This document shows positions 16,358 through 24,886 of a stretch of DNA of 57,883 nt, one piece after another. A program made the translations under genes and the position numbers. Source of the DNA: Streptococcus mitis (GTDB lineage: Bacteria; Bacillota; Bacilli; Lactobacillales; Streptococcaceae). The DNA is taken from NCBI GenBank assembly GCA_018364455.1, contig JAGZLW010000008.1, forward strand, positions 1 through 57,883, read 5' to 3'. Position 1 is the stretch's first letter, and the number at the start of each line of letters is the position of its first letter. The notes under the pieces are model-generated. The model ran no database searches and had not been told where the DNA came from. It saw only the letters and a program-made list of their open reading frames with translations.

Positions 16358-16462
16358 TGTCAACCTTTTTCACGAATTTATTTCGACTTTCTTTTTTACT
16401 TTTTACATTGCTATGATACAATATTTTTAATAGGATTTTATTATTTGTTAACTTTTTTCACG
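16358..16462. promoter_or_regulatory. Paired 17-bp boxes and rgg promoter in the divergent region
   Basis: TGTCAACCTTTTTCACG (16358-16374) and TGTTAACTTTTTTCACG (16446-16462) match at 15 of 17 positions and flank the rgg promoter (TTTACT 16395-16400, 16-nt spacer, TGATACAAT with -10 at 16417-16422). The first box carries the TTGACA of the opposite-strand membrane gene. The second lies just before the rgg ribosome site and is conserved at the paralogous rgg (26867-26883). Candidate Rgg operators. Confidence 0.5.
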
Positions 16463-16476
16463 AAAAGGAGTAAATC

Positions 16477-17340
16477 ATGCGTTATGATTTCGGAAAGGTC
16501 TATAAAGAAATACGTGAGTCAAAGGGGCTGACCCAAGAAGAGGTCTGTGGGGGTGTTCTCTCAAGAACTAGCTTATCAAAAATCGAAAGTGGCAAGACAA
16601 CCCCAAAATATGAAAATATGGAATTTCTTCTCCGTCAAATCAATATGAGTTTTGAAGAGTTTGACTATATCTGTCAACTTTATCAACCAAGTCAACGCAC
16701 AGAGATTATGCAAACCTATCTCAATATGCGTTCCATTATCGGGACCAGCGATCTTGTCAATTTAATTCAAAAATGCCAAGACTACCTCAAGACCCACCAC
16801 GATCTCCCTGTAGAAGAAATCAGAGACATGCTTGAAGTTGTCATTTATATCCGTCAACACGGGACAGGGGAACTATCAGATCACGCAGAACAGGTTGTCA
16901 AGAAACTTTGGAGGAAAATTGAAAAACAAGATACATGGTATGAGAGTGATCTGAAAATCCTCAACACCATTCTTTTCAGTTTTTCCATTGATCACCTCCA
17001 TCTCATTACTGGAAAAATCCTGCAACGCTTGGAAGTCTATAAAAACTACCAACATTTATATGACTTACGAATGGCAATCCTACTCAACCTTTCCACCATT
17101 TACTTATACAATCAAGACAAAAACATGTGTAAGCAAATCTGCTACACTTTACTAGAAGATGCCAAGAACAAGAAAAGCTACGATAGGCTTGCTATCTGCT
17201 ATGTCCGCATCGGGATTTGTAGGGATGATGCTAAACTTATCCAAAAAGGTTTCTCACTTCTAGAGCTGACCGAGGAAACTTCTATGCTGTCTCATCTCAA
17301 AAAAGAAGTAGAGACCTATTATCAACCAAAGAAATTATAA
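16477..17340 (+). CDS. Rgg/MutR-family transcriptional regulator (copy 1)
   Basis: 287 aa. N-terminal XRE helix-turn-helix (GLTQEEVCGGVLSRTSLSKI, residues 17-36) and the helical Rgg C-terminal domain. About 88% identical by eye to the regulator at 26898-27761. Strong ribosome site AAAAGGAG. It is divergent from an operon of unknown membrane proteins, its likely target. No SHP-like peptide was found next to it, so its inducer is unknown. It differs clearly from the Rgg at 4568. Confidence 0.85.
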   Translation: MRYDFGKVYKEIRESKGLTQEEVCGGVLSRTSLSKIESGKTTPKYENMEFLLRQINMSFEEFDYICQLYQPSQRTEIMQTYLNMRSIIGTSDLVNLIQKCQDYLKTHHDLPVEEIRDMLEVVIYIRQHGTGELSDHAEQVVKKLWRKIEKQDTWYESDLKILNTILFSFSIDHLHLITGKILQRLEVYKNYQHLYDLRMAILLNLSTIYLYNQDKNMCKQICYTLLEDAKNKKSYDRLAICYVRIGICRDDAKLIQKGFSLLELTEETSMLSHLKKEVETYYQPKKL

Positions 17341-17343
17341 AAA

Positions 17344-17374
17344 AGTCGAGGGGGTTCCTCGACCTTTTCATATT
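17344..17374 (+). terminator. Terminator of rgg copy 1
   Basis: GTCGAGG and CCTCGAC form a 7-bp stem with a GGGTT-type loop, followed by CTTTTCAT; a run of A on the other side makes it possibly bidirectional. The same hairpin follows copy 2. Confidence 0.8.
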
Positions 17375-17391
17375 ATTCTGTTCGTTATTTC

Positions 17392-17480
17392 TTAATACCA
17401 GTCGTTGTTAAGCCAGAAATTTTTAGCTCTGCCAAGCCACATGGTGTGCTTACTACTATGTGTCCATGTCACCATGAATC
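17392..17480 (-). pseudogene. 3' remnant of a LysM-protein gene
   Basis: Read on the minus strand, the sequence ends AKNFWLNNDWY and a stop at 17392. This is almost the same as the last 11 residues (AKNFWLNNGWY) of the LysM protein at 27812-28432. Upstream the similarity fades (HTMWLGR against YGSWTA) and the frame is closed by a TAA before about 17510. No start or signal peptide remains, so it is a leftover of the duplication. Confidence 0.65.
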
Positions 17481-17578
17481 GCCGAACGATTTAACGAGAA
17501 AGTATGACTTTTACGTTTATCCCAACTCAATTATGACATCTTTTTTCAAAAGTCAATATCTCTCACTTTTTTAACGAT

Positions 17579-17618
17579 AAGAAAGAGGCTGATAAATCAT
17601 CTCAGCCTCTCTTTCTTA
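17579..17618 (-). terminator. argH terminator
   Basis: AGAAAGAGGCTGA pairs with TCAGCCTCTCTTTCT across an ~11-nt loop immediately after the argH stop codon. A long stable hairpin, although the T-run is short. Confidence 0.65.
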
Positions 17619-17631
17619 CTTTGCAAACAAA

Positions 17632-19023
17632 TCAATTTTTCCCTTTAAGTTCTTTCTTAGCTTGTTCTATCTGGTATTTCACTTGGTCAAACCCTGTACC
17701 TCCCAAAGAATTTCGTCTTTGAACAGCAGTTTTAGGTTGCAAGTAGACATAAATATCCTCAGCAATGAGGGAATGATAGGTTTGCAATTCCTCCAAAGTC
17801 CAATCTTGAATATTTTTAGCAGACTTGATAGAGTCTAACACTAATCTTCCCACAACCTCATGAGCCTCTCTAAATGGCAAGCCTTTCCCTGCCAAATAAT
17901 CTGCCAACTCAGTTGCATTTGAAAAGTCCTTCTCTGTCGACTCTTGCATTTTTTCCTTGTTTACCTGCAAGCTAGATAACATACCTGCCAATACATCGAG
18001 GGAATTTAAAATCGTTTCGACCGTATCAAACATTCCTTCCTTATCCTCTTGCAGATCCTTATTATAAGCTAAGGGCAAGGACTTCATGACTGTCAATAGT
18101 CCAAACAGATTCCCATAAACTCTACCAGTCTTTCCTCGAATCAACTCAGCCATATCTGGATTTTTCTTTTGGGGCATAATAGAGGAACCTGTTGTAAACG
18201 TATCTGACAAGGTAATGAATTGGTACTCAAAACTACACCAATTGATCATTTCTTCGCAAAAACGGCTCATATGCATCATGAGTATGCTGGCGTTGGATAG
18301 AAATTCTAAGATAAAATCGCGGTCACTAACAGCATCCAAAGAGTTTGTATAAGGTTGCTTAAACTCCAGCAAATCGCTAGACAATTGGCGATCAATGGGG
18401 AAAGTCGTTCCCGCCAAAGCCGCCGCACCTAGAGGGCATAGGTCTGTATGCTTCTGGTTAAATCCAAAACGTTCACTGTCTCTTTGAAACATATTGTAGT
18501 AAGCCATCAGGTGGTGGGCAAAACTAATAGGTTGGGCATGTTGCAGATGGGTATAGCCCGGCATGATTGTCTCCACATGATTTTCCGCCAAGTCTAATAA
18601 AACACCTTTGAGATGAGCTAGTTTATCTAGGACATGACCTAGTTGTTCCTTGAGATATAAGTGCATATCTGTCGCAACTTGGTCATTTCGAGAACGAGCT
18701 GTATGTAGCTTCCCTGCAAGGGGACCAATTTTTTCTGTCAACAACACTTCCATATTCATATGAATATCTTCGTTTGCGATATCAAAGTCAAGTTGGCCTG
18801 CCTCTAGCTCTTCTAAAAGCTCTTTCAAACCTTCTTGAATCTTTTCTGACTCATTCAAACTCAAAATACCCGTCTGACCCAACATCTGAACGTGGGCTAA
18901 GGAACCAATCACATCAAATTTAGCTAATTTCTGGTCAAAAGATATACTCGCACCAAAGCGCTCTACCCAGTCTTCGACAGTACCTTCAAAGCGACCACCC
19001 CATAATTTTGTATTCTTAGCCAT
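17632..19023 (-). CDS. argH: Argininosuccinate lyase
   Basis: 463 aa, full length. It cleaves argininosuccinate to arginine and fumarate in the cytosol. The fumarase-superfamily signature GSSIMPQKKNPD is at residues 279-290, with HTARSRNDQV and TTFPIDR typical of ArgH. 28 bases downstream of argG in a three-gene operon with a binding lipoprotein. No other arginine-biosynthesis genes are in this window, so citrulline must come from elsewhere, such as uptake or the arginine deiminase pathway. Confidence 0.95.
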   Translation of the reverse strand: MAKNTKLWGGRFEGTVEDWVERFGASISFDQKLAKFDVIGSLAHVQMLGQTGILSLNESEKIQEGLKELLEELEAGQLDFDIANEDIHMNMEVLLTEKIGPLAGKLHTARSRNDQVATDMHLYLKEQLGHVLDKLAHLKGVLLDLAENHVETIMPGYTHLQHAQPISFAHHLMAYYNMFQRDSERFGFNQKHTDLCPLGAAALAGTTFPIDRQLSSDLLEFKQPYTNSLDAVSDRDFILEFLSNASILMMHMSRFCEEMINWCSFEYQFITLSDTFTTGSSIMPQKKNPDMAELIRGKTGRVYGNLFGLLTVMKSLPLAYNKDLQEDKEGMFDTVETILNSLDVLAGMLSSLQVNKEKMQESTEKDFSNATELADYLAGKGLPFREAHEVVGRLVLDSIKSAKNIQDWTLEELQTYHSLIAEDIYVYLQPKTAVQRRNSLGGTGFDQVKYQIEQAKKELKGKN

Positions 19024-19051
19024 ATCACATCCACCTCTCTATCCAATAGCC

Positions 19052-20248
19052 CTATTTGGCGCTTTTTTGAACCTCAGAATGAACCTTGGTTGGAAGTCCC
19101 CATAACTTAATAAAGCCAACAGCCGCATCTTGGTCAAAGGTATCTGCACTAGTATAAGTCGCCAAATTTTCATCGTAAAGAGAATTTGGTGATTTCCGAG
19201 CCACGACCTGAGCGTTCCCCTTATAGAGTTTGACTTTTGCAGTCCCATTGACAACTTTTTGAGTCTCTTTAATATAAGCAATCAAGGCTTGTGTAGCTGG
19301 ACTAAACCACAAAGCATTATAAATGAGATTTGATAATTCATTTTCTATGATTGGTTTAAAATGAGCCACTTCTCTCACAAGCGTCAAGTCCTCAATTTCC
19401 TTATGAGCTGTCAATAAGGTCACTGCACCTGGACACTCATAGATTTCTCTTGATTTAATCCCAACTAAGCGATTTTCCACGTGGTCAATCCGTCCGACCC
19501 CATGTTTTCCAGCTATTTCATTGAGTTTTTGAATCAAATCTGCCAATTTTAACCCTTCTCCATTGAGGGAAACAGGGACACCTTCACTAAACTCAATCTC
19601 AATGTATTCTGGCATATCTGGAGCTGCCTCTGGAGAAGTTGTGATGCCAAAGGCTTCTTCTGGAGCCTGATTCCATGGATTTTCCAAAATACCACACTCA
19701 TTGGCACGTCCCCAAAGATTTTGGTCGACAGAGTAGGGATTGTCAAGGTCAGCAGGAACAGGTACCCCATTTTCCTTGGCATAATGAATTTCTTCCTCCC
19801 GAGACCATTTCCATTCACGAACTGGCGCAATCACTTTTAAATTGGGATCCAAGGCTGCAATCGATACTTCAAAACGTACTTGGTCATTCCCCTTACCTGT
19901 ACAACCATGAGCAATGGTAGTCGCTCCTGTCTGATGCGCTATTTCAACCAATTTTTTAGAAATAAGAGGGCGGCTCAAGGCAGATACCAAGGGGTACTTT
20001 TGTTCATAGTAGGCATGTGACTGGAGAGCCACTAGCACATAATCTGTAGCAAATTCGTCCTTAACATCAATGACATAAGATTCGACTGCCCCAACCTTAA
20101 GAGCCTTATCATGGATGAAATCTAAGTCTTTCCCTTCACCCACATCCATACAAACTGCAACAACATCATAGTCTTTCTTTAGCCAGGTAATAGCAACTGA
20201 TGTATCCAAACCGCCAGAATAGGCCAAAATTACTTTTTCTTTACTCAT
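19052..20248 (-). CDS. argG: Argininosuccinate synthase
   Basis: 398 aa from ATG at 20248, preceded by AAGGAAAAG; the longer frame upstream overlaps the binding-protein gene and is not used. The ATP pyrophosphatase loop SGGLDTS is at residues 11-17. It joins citrulline and aspartate with ATP to argininosuccinate. It lies 16 bases after the solute-binding gene and 28 before argH, so all three are transcribed from 21112-21140. Confidence 0.95.
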   Translation of the reverse strand: MSKEKVILAYSGGLDTSVAITWLKKDYDVVAVCMDVGEGKDLDFIHDKALKVGAVESYVIDVKDEFATDYVLVALQSHAYYEQKYPLVSALSRPLISKKLVEIAHQTGATTIAHGCTGKGNDQVRFEVSIAALDPNLKVIAPVREWKWSREEEIHYAKENGVPVPADLDNPYSVDQNLWGRANECGILENPWNQAPEEAFGITTSPEAAPDMPEYIEIEFSEGVPVSLNGEGLKLADLIQKLNEIAGKHGVGRIDHVENRLVGIKSREIYECPGAVTLLTAHKEIEDLTLVREVAHFKPIIENELSNLIYNALWFSPATQALIAYIKETQKVVNGTAKVKLYKGNAQVVARKSPNSLYDENLATYTSADTFDQDAAVGFIKLWGLPTKVHSEVQKSAK

Positions 20249-20264
20249 GTTCTTTTCCTTCTTT

Positions 20265-21071
20265 CTATTTTTCAATGGACGCTTTAAATGCATCCTCAAT
20301 GAGTTTGTCTAATTCTCCAGACTCCTTCAACTTTTGAATGGTTTTATCAACTGCCTCTTTCAATTCCTTGCTATCTTTTTTCATGGCGACCGCGTAGGAA
20401 TCATCTTGCTCTTTTTCAAAATTGAGGTCTGCGATTGCTAAATCAGGATTATTTTCCACAAATCCCTTGGCAACTGGTTCTTCAAAGATGACGGCATCCA
20501 CTTGCCCTGATTTTAAATCTGTGATTAAATTCCCATTTTTAGGCAGAGATACGAGGGATGAATTTTGTAGCAAATCTTTCGCCATCGTCTCTTGAATCGA
20601 ACCTTTCTGCGCTCCGACCTTTTTCTGCGCTAAGTCGTTGACAGACTGATAAGTGGCCAAGTCATATTTTTTGACAATGAGCTTATTTTTTGAAGTATAG
20701 TAGGGAGTTGAAAAATCGAATACCTTACTCCGTTCATCTGTCTTAGAAACACCAGATATGGCAAGATCGGCTTTTCCTGATTGAACACTAGCCAGTACAT
20801 TGTCAAAACTCATGGGAGATAGTTCCAATTCGACACCTAGTTCTATTGCGATAGCCTTGGCTAATTCGATATCTGAACCCACAATCTGATTTTTCCCATC
20901 AACCACTTTTTGATATTCAAATGGAGCAAAATCTGGATTGAGAGCTACAACCAATTTCCCTTTGGACTTGATGGCTTCAATTCCAGCCGATTGATTGTTA
21001 CTACAAGCAAATAGTAGGGGGAGCATCACTAAACCAAACATCGTCATCAACACCTTCTTCATCTTATTCAT
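20265..21071 (-). CDS. Amino-acid ABC transporter substrate-binding lipoprotein
   Basis: 268 aa from ATG at 21071 (AAAGGAGG upstream). Lipoprotein signal with lipobox LLFAC (Cys about residue 23), then a type-3 bacterial solute-binding domain: NPDFAPFEYQ, GSDIELAKAIA, DLAISGVSKTDERSKVFDFSTPYY. Such proteins bind polar or basic amino acids outside the membrane. No permease or ATPase gene is adjacent, so it must use a transporter encoded elsewhere. Cotranscription with argGH suggests arginine, citrulline or aspartate as ligand; that is inference. Confidence 0.85.
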   Translation of the reverse strand: MNKMKKVLMTMFGLVMLPLLFACSNNQSAGIEAIKSKGKLVVALNPDFAPFEYQKVVDGKNQIVGSDIELAKAIAIELGVELELSPMSFDNVLASVQSGKADLAISGVSKTDERSKVFDFSTPYYTSKNKLIVKKYDLATYQSVNDLAQKKVGAQKGSIQETMAKDLLQNSSLVSLPKNGNLITDLKSGQVDAVIFEEPVAKGFVENNPDLAIADLNFEKEQDDSYAVAMKKDSKELKEAVDKTIQKLKESGELDKLIEDAFKASIEK

Positions 21072-21111
21072 AACAAAGCCTCCTTTATGTTTATTCTTTT
21101 TTGTTGTATAA

Positions 21112-21140
21112 ATAATACTCCTATACTCATCGTTTGTCAA
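21112..21140 (-). promoter_or_regulatory. Promoter of the binding protein-argG-argH operon
   Basis: Minus strand TTGACA (21135-21140), exactly 17 nt, then TATTAT (21112-21117). Strong consensus. No clear ARG-box palindrome was recognised beside it. Confidence 0.75.
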
Positions 21141-21171
21141 GCCTAAATTGAAAAATTTTTCAATTTGAAAC

Positions 21172-21212
21172 AAAAAAACCTAGAAATACTACATAAAAAT
21201 GTCATTTCTAGG
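21172..21212 (-). terminator. Terminator of the bacteriocin ABC exporter operon
   Basis: CCTAGAAAT (21179-21187) pairs with ATTTCTAGG (21204-21212); on the minus strand it is followed by TTTTTTTG. It lies between the ABC ATPase gene and the next operon's promoter. Confidence 0.85.
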
Positions 21213-21277
21213 CGTATTTATGCTATTTCTCTTTGGAAAATATGAGTATTCAGTCAGTCAAAAGGAGCTGAACGAAC

Positions 21278-21919
21278 TCATTTTCCCTCGCCCAATTCAA
21301 TGATACGATGACATTGTTGGGCTACATAAGCATCGTGGGTCACGATAATGACTGTTTTCCCTTCTCGATTCATCTCTAAGAGAAACTTCAAGACCAAATC
21401 TCTATTTTCAGGATCCAGAGAACCTGTTGGTTCATCGGCTAAAATCAGCTGGCTGGGTTTTAAGATGGCTCTAGCAACTGCAATTCGTTGTTGCTCCCCA
21501 CCAGACAACTCGGAGACCTTTTGATGCAACGTAGCTGACAAACCTACTCTCTCTAAAATCTCTTCCACCTTTTTGAGCTTGTCTTTCTTAGACAATTTCA
21601 CATATTTCAGTGCCAGCATGAGATTGTACTCGACCGTTTCATCATCAATCAGGGCAAAATTTTGAAACAGATAAGAGATATGTTCACGGATTATTGTTTG
21701 CGACTTAGCAGAATTAAGCGCTAGATTTGTCTGACCAAAAATCTCATACCGTCCGCTATAATCACCATCTATCAAACCTAATAAATTTAACAAGGTCGAC
21801 TTACCACTACCACTTTTTCCAACGATGGCAACCAAATCCCCCTGATCAATCCTAAGAGACAAGTGATCCAAAATCACTTTTCCCCCAATGGTTTTGGTAA
21901 TATTTTCCAACTCAATCAT
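21278..21919 (-). CDS. ABC transporter ATPase of the lactococcin-972-type locus
   Basis: 213 aa, single nucleotide-binding domain: Walker A GKSGSGKST, signature LSGGEQQR, Walker B LILADEP, switch His (VTHD). Similar to MacB/LolD-type ATPases found beside DUF1430 membrane proteins in bacteriocin loci. It overlaps the 702-aa permease-like gene by 4 bases, so the two form one exporter/immunity complex. Confidence 0.9.
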   Translation of the reverse strand: MIELENITKTIGGKVILDHLSLRIDQGDLVAIVGKSGSGKSTLLNLLGLIDGDYSGRYEIFGQTNLALNSAKSQTIIREHISYLFQNFALIDDETVEYNLMLALKYVKLSKKDKLKKVEEILERVGLSATLHQKVSELSGGEQQRIAVARAILKPSQLILADEPTGSLDPENRDLVLKFLLEMNREGKTVIIVTHDAYVAQQCHRIIELGEGK

Positions 21920-24024
21920 AAGATGCCCCCTTTCAATAATTCTACTAGACTTCTTTTCTCCATCCTAGAAGCCAAGCCTAGCACAAATAGTATATCCAAA
22001 CATGTAAAACCTGCAAACAGCAGGAGTGGCAAGAGCGCATGGGCAAAGAAAATCAATACTAGAAGAGGGAGACTATAGCCCAGCAAGAGCAGAACTAAGA
22101 GAGCGCGGTAGCGATCGACCAGTTTCCACCCCATAAACTTCTTGGTAATGATATCCCTGCGCTTCAATAAGAAAGTAGTAACGAGTAAAAAGTAGGAAAT
22201 CATCATGCTAAGGAGACCAAACAAAGCAAAGAGTATATTAAGATTTCGAACTGCATCTCGATAAGAATCCACTTTCTCTTGTTGAATGGCTTGAATCGAT
22301 GAAAATTTTAAATAATTCCCATCTGATAATTTCTCAACTAACTCCGTAATCACTTTTTGATTTTGTTCTGTATTTTCAACTTTCATCGGGTTGTTTAAAC
22401 CTGTCGTTGACAAGCGAGTCTTTTCTTCCCACATCATGTCTTGATCATTTACTAGACTAATGATTGGATTGTGGAGATTTTCCTTTCGCTCATTGTTATA
22501 AGGGAAGAAAGACCAATCTCCTTCATAGTAGGCAATTTCTACATCCATATCTTCTATTGTTTGCTTTTGCTGATCTTCATACCTCAGAGAAAGATAGGCG
22601 ATGGATTTTCCCAAGAACTGATTCTTGCCTTCTTGTCCTTTGTCACTGGCTGGCATCAAAATAACTTTTTTAGTGCCGGTATCTGGTAACTTGAATCCCT
22701 TGCTCTTTAGAAAATTGCTATTAGCATAGTAAACATCTACCTTATCAGGCAGTTGGTAGTGCTGTACTTGTTCAGCTTTGATGACTGGTTTGATAGGAAG
22801 ACTCGCACTTCGCACATAGTTTACTTGTGTTTTTGCTAGCAAGTCTTGATAAAATTGGTAGAAATAATCTGTAGATTTCCCTGAACCTGCTAGCTCTTCT
22901 TGCCACAGGTTATCATTGAGTTTGAAGGTTTCTAAGGTCAGGTAATTCCCTTGGCTTACCCACTGTTGCTGATAAGCAAGTTCTTTGTTTTCTTGTTCTA
23001 AACTTCTGCCCACCCCAATCAGTAAGGCCGTCAGTAAAATAGTTGTCCCTATTTTCATCACATAATTGAAGATGAGACCAAGTTTGACAGACGAAAAACC
23101 TTTCAACATGGAACTGACTGTCATTTTCTGAATCATCAGGTAGGTCAGCCAACTGATGAACAAATACAACTGTAAAAGCAGAAATTGGGATAAGAGTAAA
23201 CTTGGGAACAAAAGTTTTGGCCTGTAGTCCAGCACTAAAAATAGTCCCAAGTCAATGACAAGACTTCCACCCAAGAGAAGATAAAAATTAGTCTTTACAA
23301 AACCAGCTAAAATCGCCCCGCTTTGAAAACCAAGTAACTTTTGAACCCCCACTCGTTTCATCTCCATCATCGGCTGATAAACTGTTACTAACACAAGAAG
23401 TAAAATAGCCAAGACAAAAACAATGGCAGATAAAAGCAAATCTCGATTTATGACTTCCACTGCACTTTTATAGGTAGGCTCTAGCAAGGTAGCCTGGTCT
23501 ATCTTGAAAAAATCGCTCCATTTCTGTACAATCCTATCCTTATCCATCTCTTGTGTAGAAGTTATCGTATAGCGACCATTTAAACTACGAGATGTATCCT
23601 TGATATAGGTTTGAAAAGTTATAAGCTGAATAGGCTTGGCTTTTAGAAAGGTCGGTATCGTACCAAGTTTATTAGAAATTTCTTTATTACTGTAGACTCC
23701 TTCACCATCTGTGGTAAAATCAAGAGAAGAAATCCCAAACTCTTGGTAGGGGAAGGTATCTTTATCAAAAACACCAGACTTGATTACCTCATCACCACTG
23801 TCTGTTTTGATGATGGAGACTTTGTACTCCTTTGATACATCCTCAAAAAATCGAAGAACTGACGCTGCAGGTTCGTTAATATCTTTCAAATACAAATCCA
23901 AAGAATCTACAGTCTTTCCCATTTCCCGAATTCGAACCGCTTCACGTGTGTAGTTTACATTAAAAACAAAAAAAGTGGTACACAGCAACAGCAGAAACAT
24001 ACAAAGATGACTGATTTTTTTCAT
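21916..24024 (-). CDS. Bacteriocin-associated integral membrane protein (DUF1430)
   Basis: 702 aa. An N-terminal membrane anchor, a large outside domain, a cluster of membrane segments around residues 190-350, another outside domain, and a C-terminal group of three segments. This matches the seven-segment bacteriocin-associated family that accompanies lactococcin 972-like peptides. Together with the ATPase it probably exports the peptide or gives immunity. It lies 54 bases downstream of the bacteriocin gene behind a strong hairpin. Confidence 0.85.
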   Translation of the reverse strand: MKKISHLCMFLLLLCTTFFVFNVNYTREAVRIREMGKTVDSLDLYLKDINEPAASVLRFFEDVSKEYKVSIIKTDSGDEVIKSGVFDKDTFPYQEFGISSLDFTTDGEGVYSNKEISNKLGTIPTFLKAKPIQLITFQTYIKDTSRSLNGRYTITSTQEMDKDRIVQKWSDFFKIDQATLLEPTYKSAVEVINRDLLLSAIVFVLAILLLVLVTVYQPMMEMKRVGVQKLLGFQSGAILAGFVKTNFYLLLGGSLVIDLGLFLVLDYRPKLLFPSLLLSQFLLLQLYLFISWLTYLMIQKMTVSSMLKGFSSVKLGLIFNYVMKIGTTILLTALLIGVGRSLEQENKELAYQQQWVSQGNYLTLETFKLNDNLWQEELAGSGKSTDYFYQFYQDLLAKTQVNYVRSASLPIKPVIKAEQVQHYQLPDKVDVYYANSNFLKSKGFKLPDTGTKKVILMPASDKGQEGKNQFLGKSIAYLSLRYEDQQKQTIEDMDVEIAYYEGDWSFFPYNNERKENLHNPIISLVNDQDMMWEEKTRLSTTGLNNPMKVENTEQNQKVITELVEKLSDGNYLKFSSIQAIQQEKVDSYRDAVRNLNILFALFGLLSMMISYFLLVTTFLLKRRDIITKKFMGWKLVDRYRALLVLLLLGYSLPLLVLIFFAHALLPLLLFAGFTCLDILFVLGLASRMEKRSLVELLKGGIL

Positions 24025-24043
24025 AAAAGTACCTCCACTAAAG

Positions 24044-24072
24044 TTCTCCCTCTCCTAATAGGAGAGGGAGAA
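24044..24072 (-). other. Perfect 13-bp intercistronic stem-loop
   Basis: TTCTCCCTCTCCT (24044-24056) is the exact complement of AGGAGAGGGAGAA (24060-24072) with a 3-base loop, sitting between the bacteriocin stop and the exporter gene. No real T-run follows on the minus strand (CTTTAG), so it is more likely an mRNA-stabilising or partial-termination structure than a full terminator. Confidence 0.7.
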
Positions 24073-24078
24073 TTTCAC

Positions 24079-24363
24079 TTAAAATCCATAGAAATATTCC
24101 ATTCCTGTTGGTGGAATTTGATTAAGGGCAGCTTTAGCCCAAACCTCGGGATCTTCACGATCCTTAGAGATTCTACCTCCATGCTTAACAGTTGCTGTAT
24201 GAGAGCGAGTAGAATGTAAATAATCAGAATATCCAAAAGTTCCTGTCCAACCTACTCCATAGTTCCATTGACCACCCTCAACCCATACTGCTAAAGCATT
24301 TGTAGTAGCAAGTATACCACATACCATTAAAGATGCAACACCAATTTTAACTAATTTTCTCAT
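24079..24363 (-). CDS. Lactococcin 972-family bacteriocin
   Basis: 94 aa with a Sec signal peptide (basic start MRKLVKIG, hydrophobic core, ALA site at about residue 25) and a mature part beginning VWVEGGQWNYGVG. FGYSDYLHSTRSHTATVKHG and the family's aromatic spacing match lactococcin 972-like peptides, which target lipid II in lactococci. Followed by the DUF1430 protein and ABC ATPase, the standard three-gene set. Ribosome site AGGAG. Confidence 0.88.
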   Translation of the reverse strand: MRKLVKIGVASLMVCGILATTNALAVWVEGGQWNYGVGWTGTFGYSDYLHSTRSHTATVKHGGRISKDREDPEVWAKAALNQIPPTGMEYFYGF

Positions 24364-24485
24364 GATTTATTTCTCCTATTATCGAGAGCTGTTCCGTAAA
24401 AACAGCTATAGTAATTTATCAACAAGTATCGTAGTCCATTGGACTCACCTTCCTTCTATCTCATTCTTTAACAACGAACTTATTT

Positions 24486-24629
24486 TTAACCGGGAGAATA
24501 GTACGCTCCTGTATCAATACCTTGAGTAACTAGAGTAGTACTAATAAAACTTCGACTATTACTCAGTAGAATTAGCACAATAAGCAATATAGATAGCGCT
24601 TTCAAATATTCGAATTTTAATTTTCCCAT
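24486..24629 (-). CDS. 47-aa membrane peptide upstream of the bacteriocin
   Basis: ATG at 24629 with AAGGTGG before it. 47 residues: basic start MGKLKFEYLK, one hydrophobic helix (about residues 11-23), then a polar tail ending GIDTGAYYSPG. It is the first gene after a strong promoter (24652-24680) and about 120 bases before the bacteriocin, so it is probably cotranscribed. Could be a second peptide, immunity peptide or signal; not recognised. Confidence 0.65.
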   Translation of the reverse strand: MGKLKFEYLKALSILLIVLILLSNSRSFISTTLVTQGIDTGAYYSPG

Positions 24630-24651
24630 CTTGCCACCTTCTTTCACCTAT

Positions 24652-24680
24652 ATTATAAATCAACATATATAAACTGTCAA
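24652..24680 (-). promoter_or_regulatory. Promoter of the bacteriocin operon
   Basis: Minus strand TTGACA (24675-24680), 17-nt spacer, TATAAT (24652-24657): a full consensus promoter about 25 bases before the 47-aa gene. Confidence 0.8.
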
Positions 24681-24744
24681 GCAATTAAAGTAAAAAATCA
24701 TATATTTTTTTAAAAAAGAATTATAGTTATGTTTTGTGTATAAA

Positions 24745-24874
24745 GAGGATGGTCAAAAACTCAATTTCAGGATAAAATGAAGTAAATATCCCCATAATAA
24801 AACGCATAGTATCAGTTTTTTCAAAACCTGATATTATGCGTTTTTTTATTTTAAAGACTTTTTTCCCAGCCTCA
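24745..24874. repeat. SPRITE-like terminator repeat (copy A)
   Basis: A 15-bp stem (AACGCATAGTATCAG at 24801-24815 with CTGATATTATGCGTT at 24828-24842) with T-runs on both sides, preceded by a segment (TCAATTTCAG...AAAATGAAGTAAAT) repeated at 30883-30985, and ending TTTTTTCCCAGCCTC. This fits the pneumococcal terminator-like repeat class (SPRITE), named from memory. It terminates the regulator gene at 24887. Confidence 0.6.
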
Positions 24875-24886
24875 TACATTCTCTGA

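Larger units (their letters stand above)
16385..17427 (+). repeat. Left copy of a ~1 kb direct repeat (rgg module)
   Basis: The promoter, whole rgg gene, terminator and the last 36 bases of a LysM gene are repeated at 26806-27847 in the same orientation, offset by about 10.42 kb. Similarity is highest in the last third of rgg, where the two copies are almost identical. Confidence 0.85.

Noticed and set aside
24751..24777. 8-codon ORF after AAAGAGG (MVKNSISG)
   Set aside because: It lies within a repeated terminator element and is too short; the other repeat copy does not preserve it.
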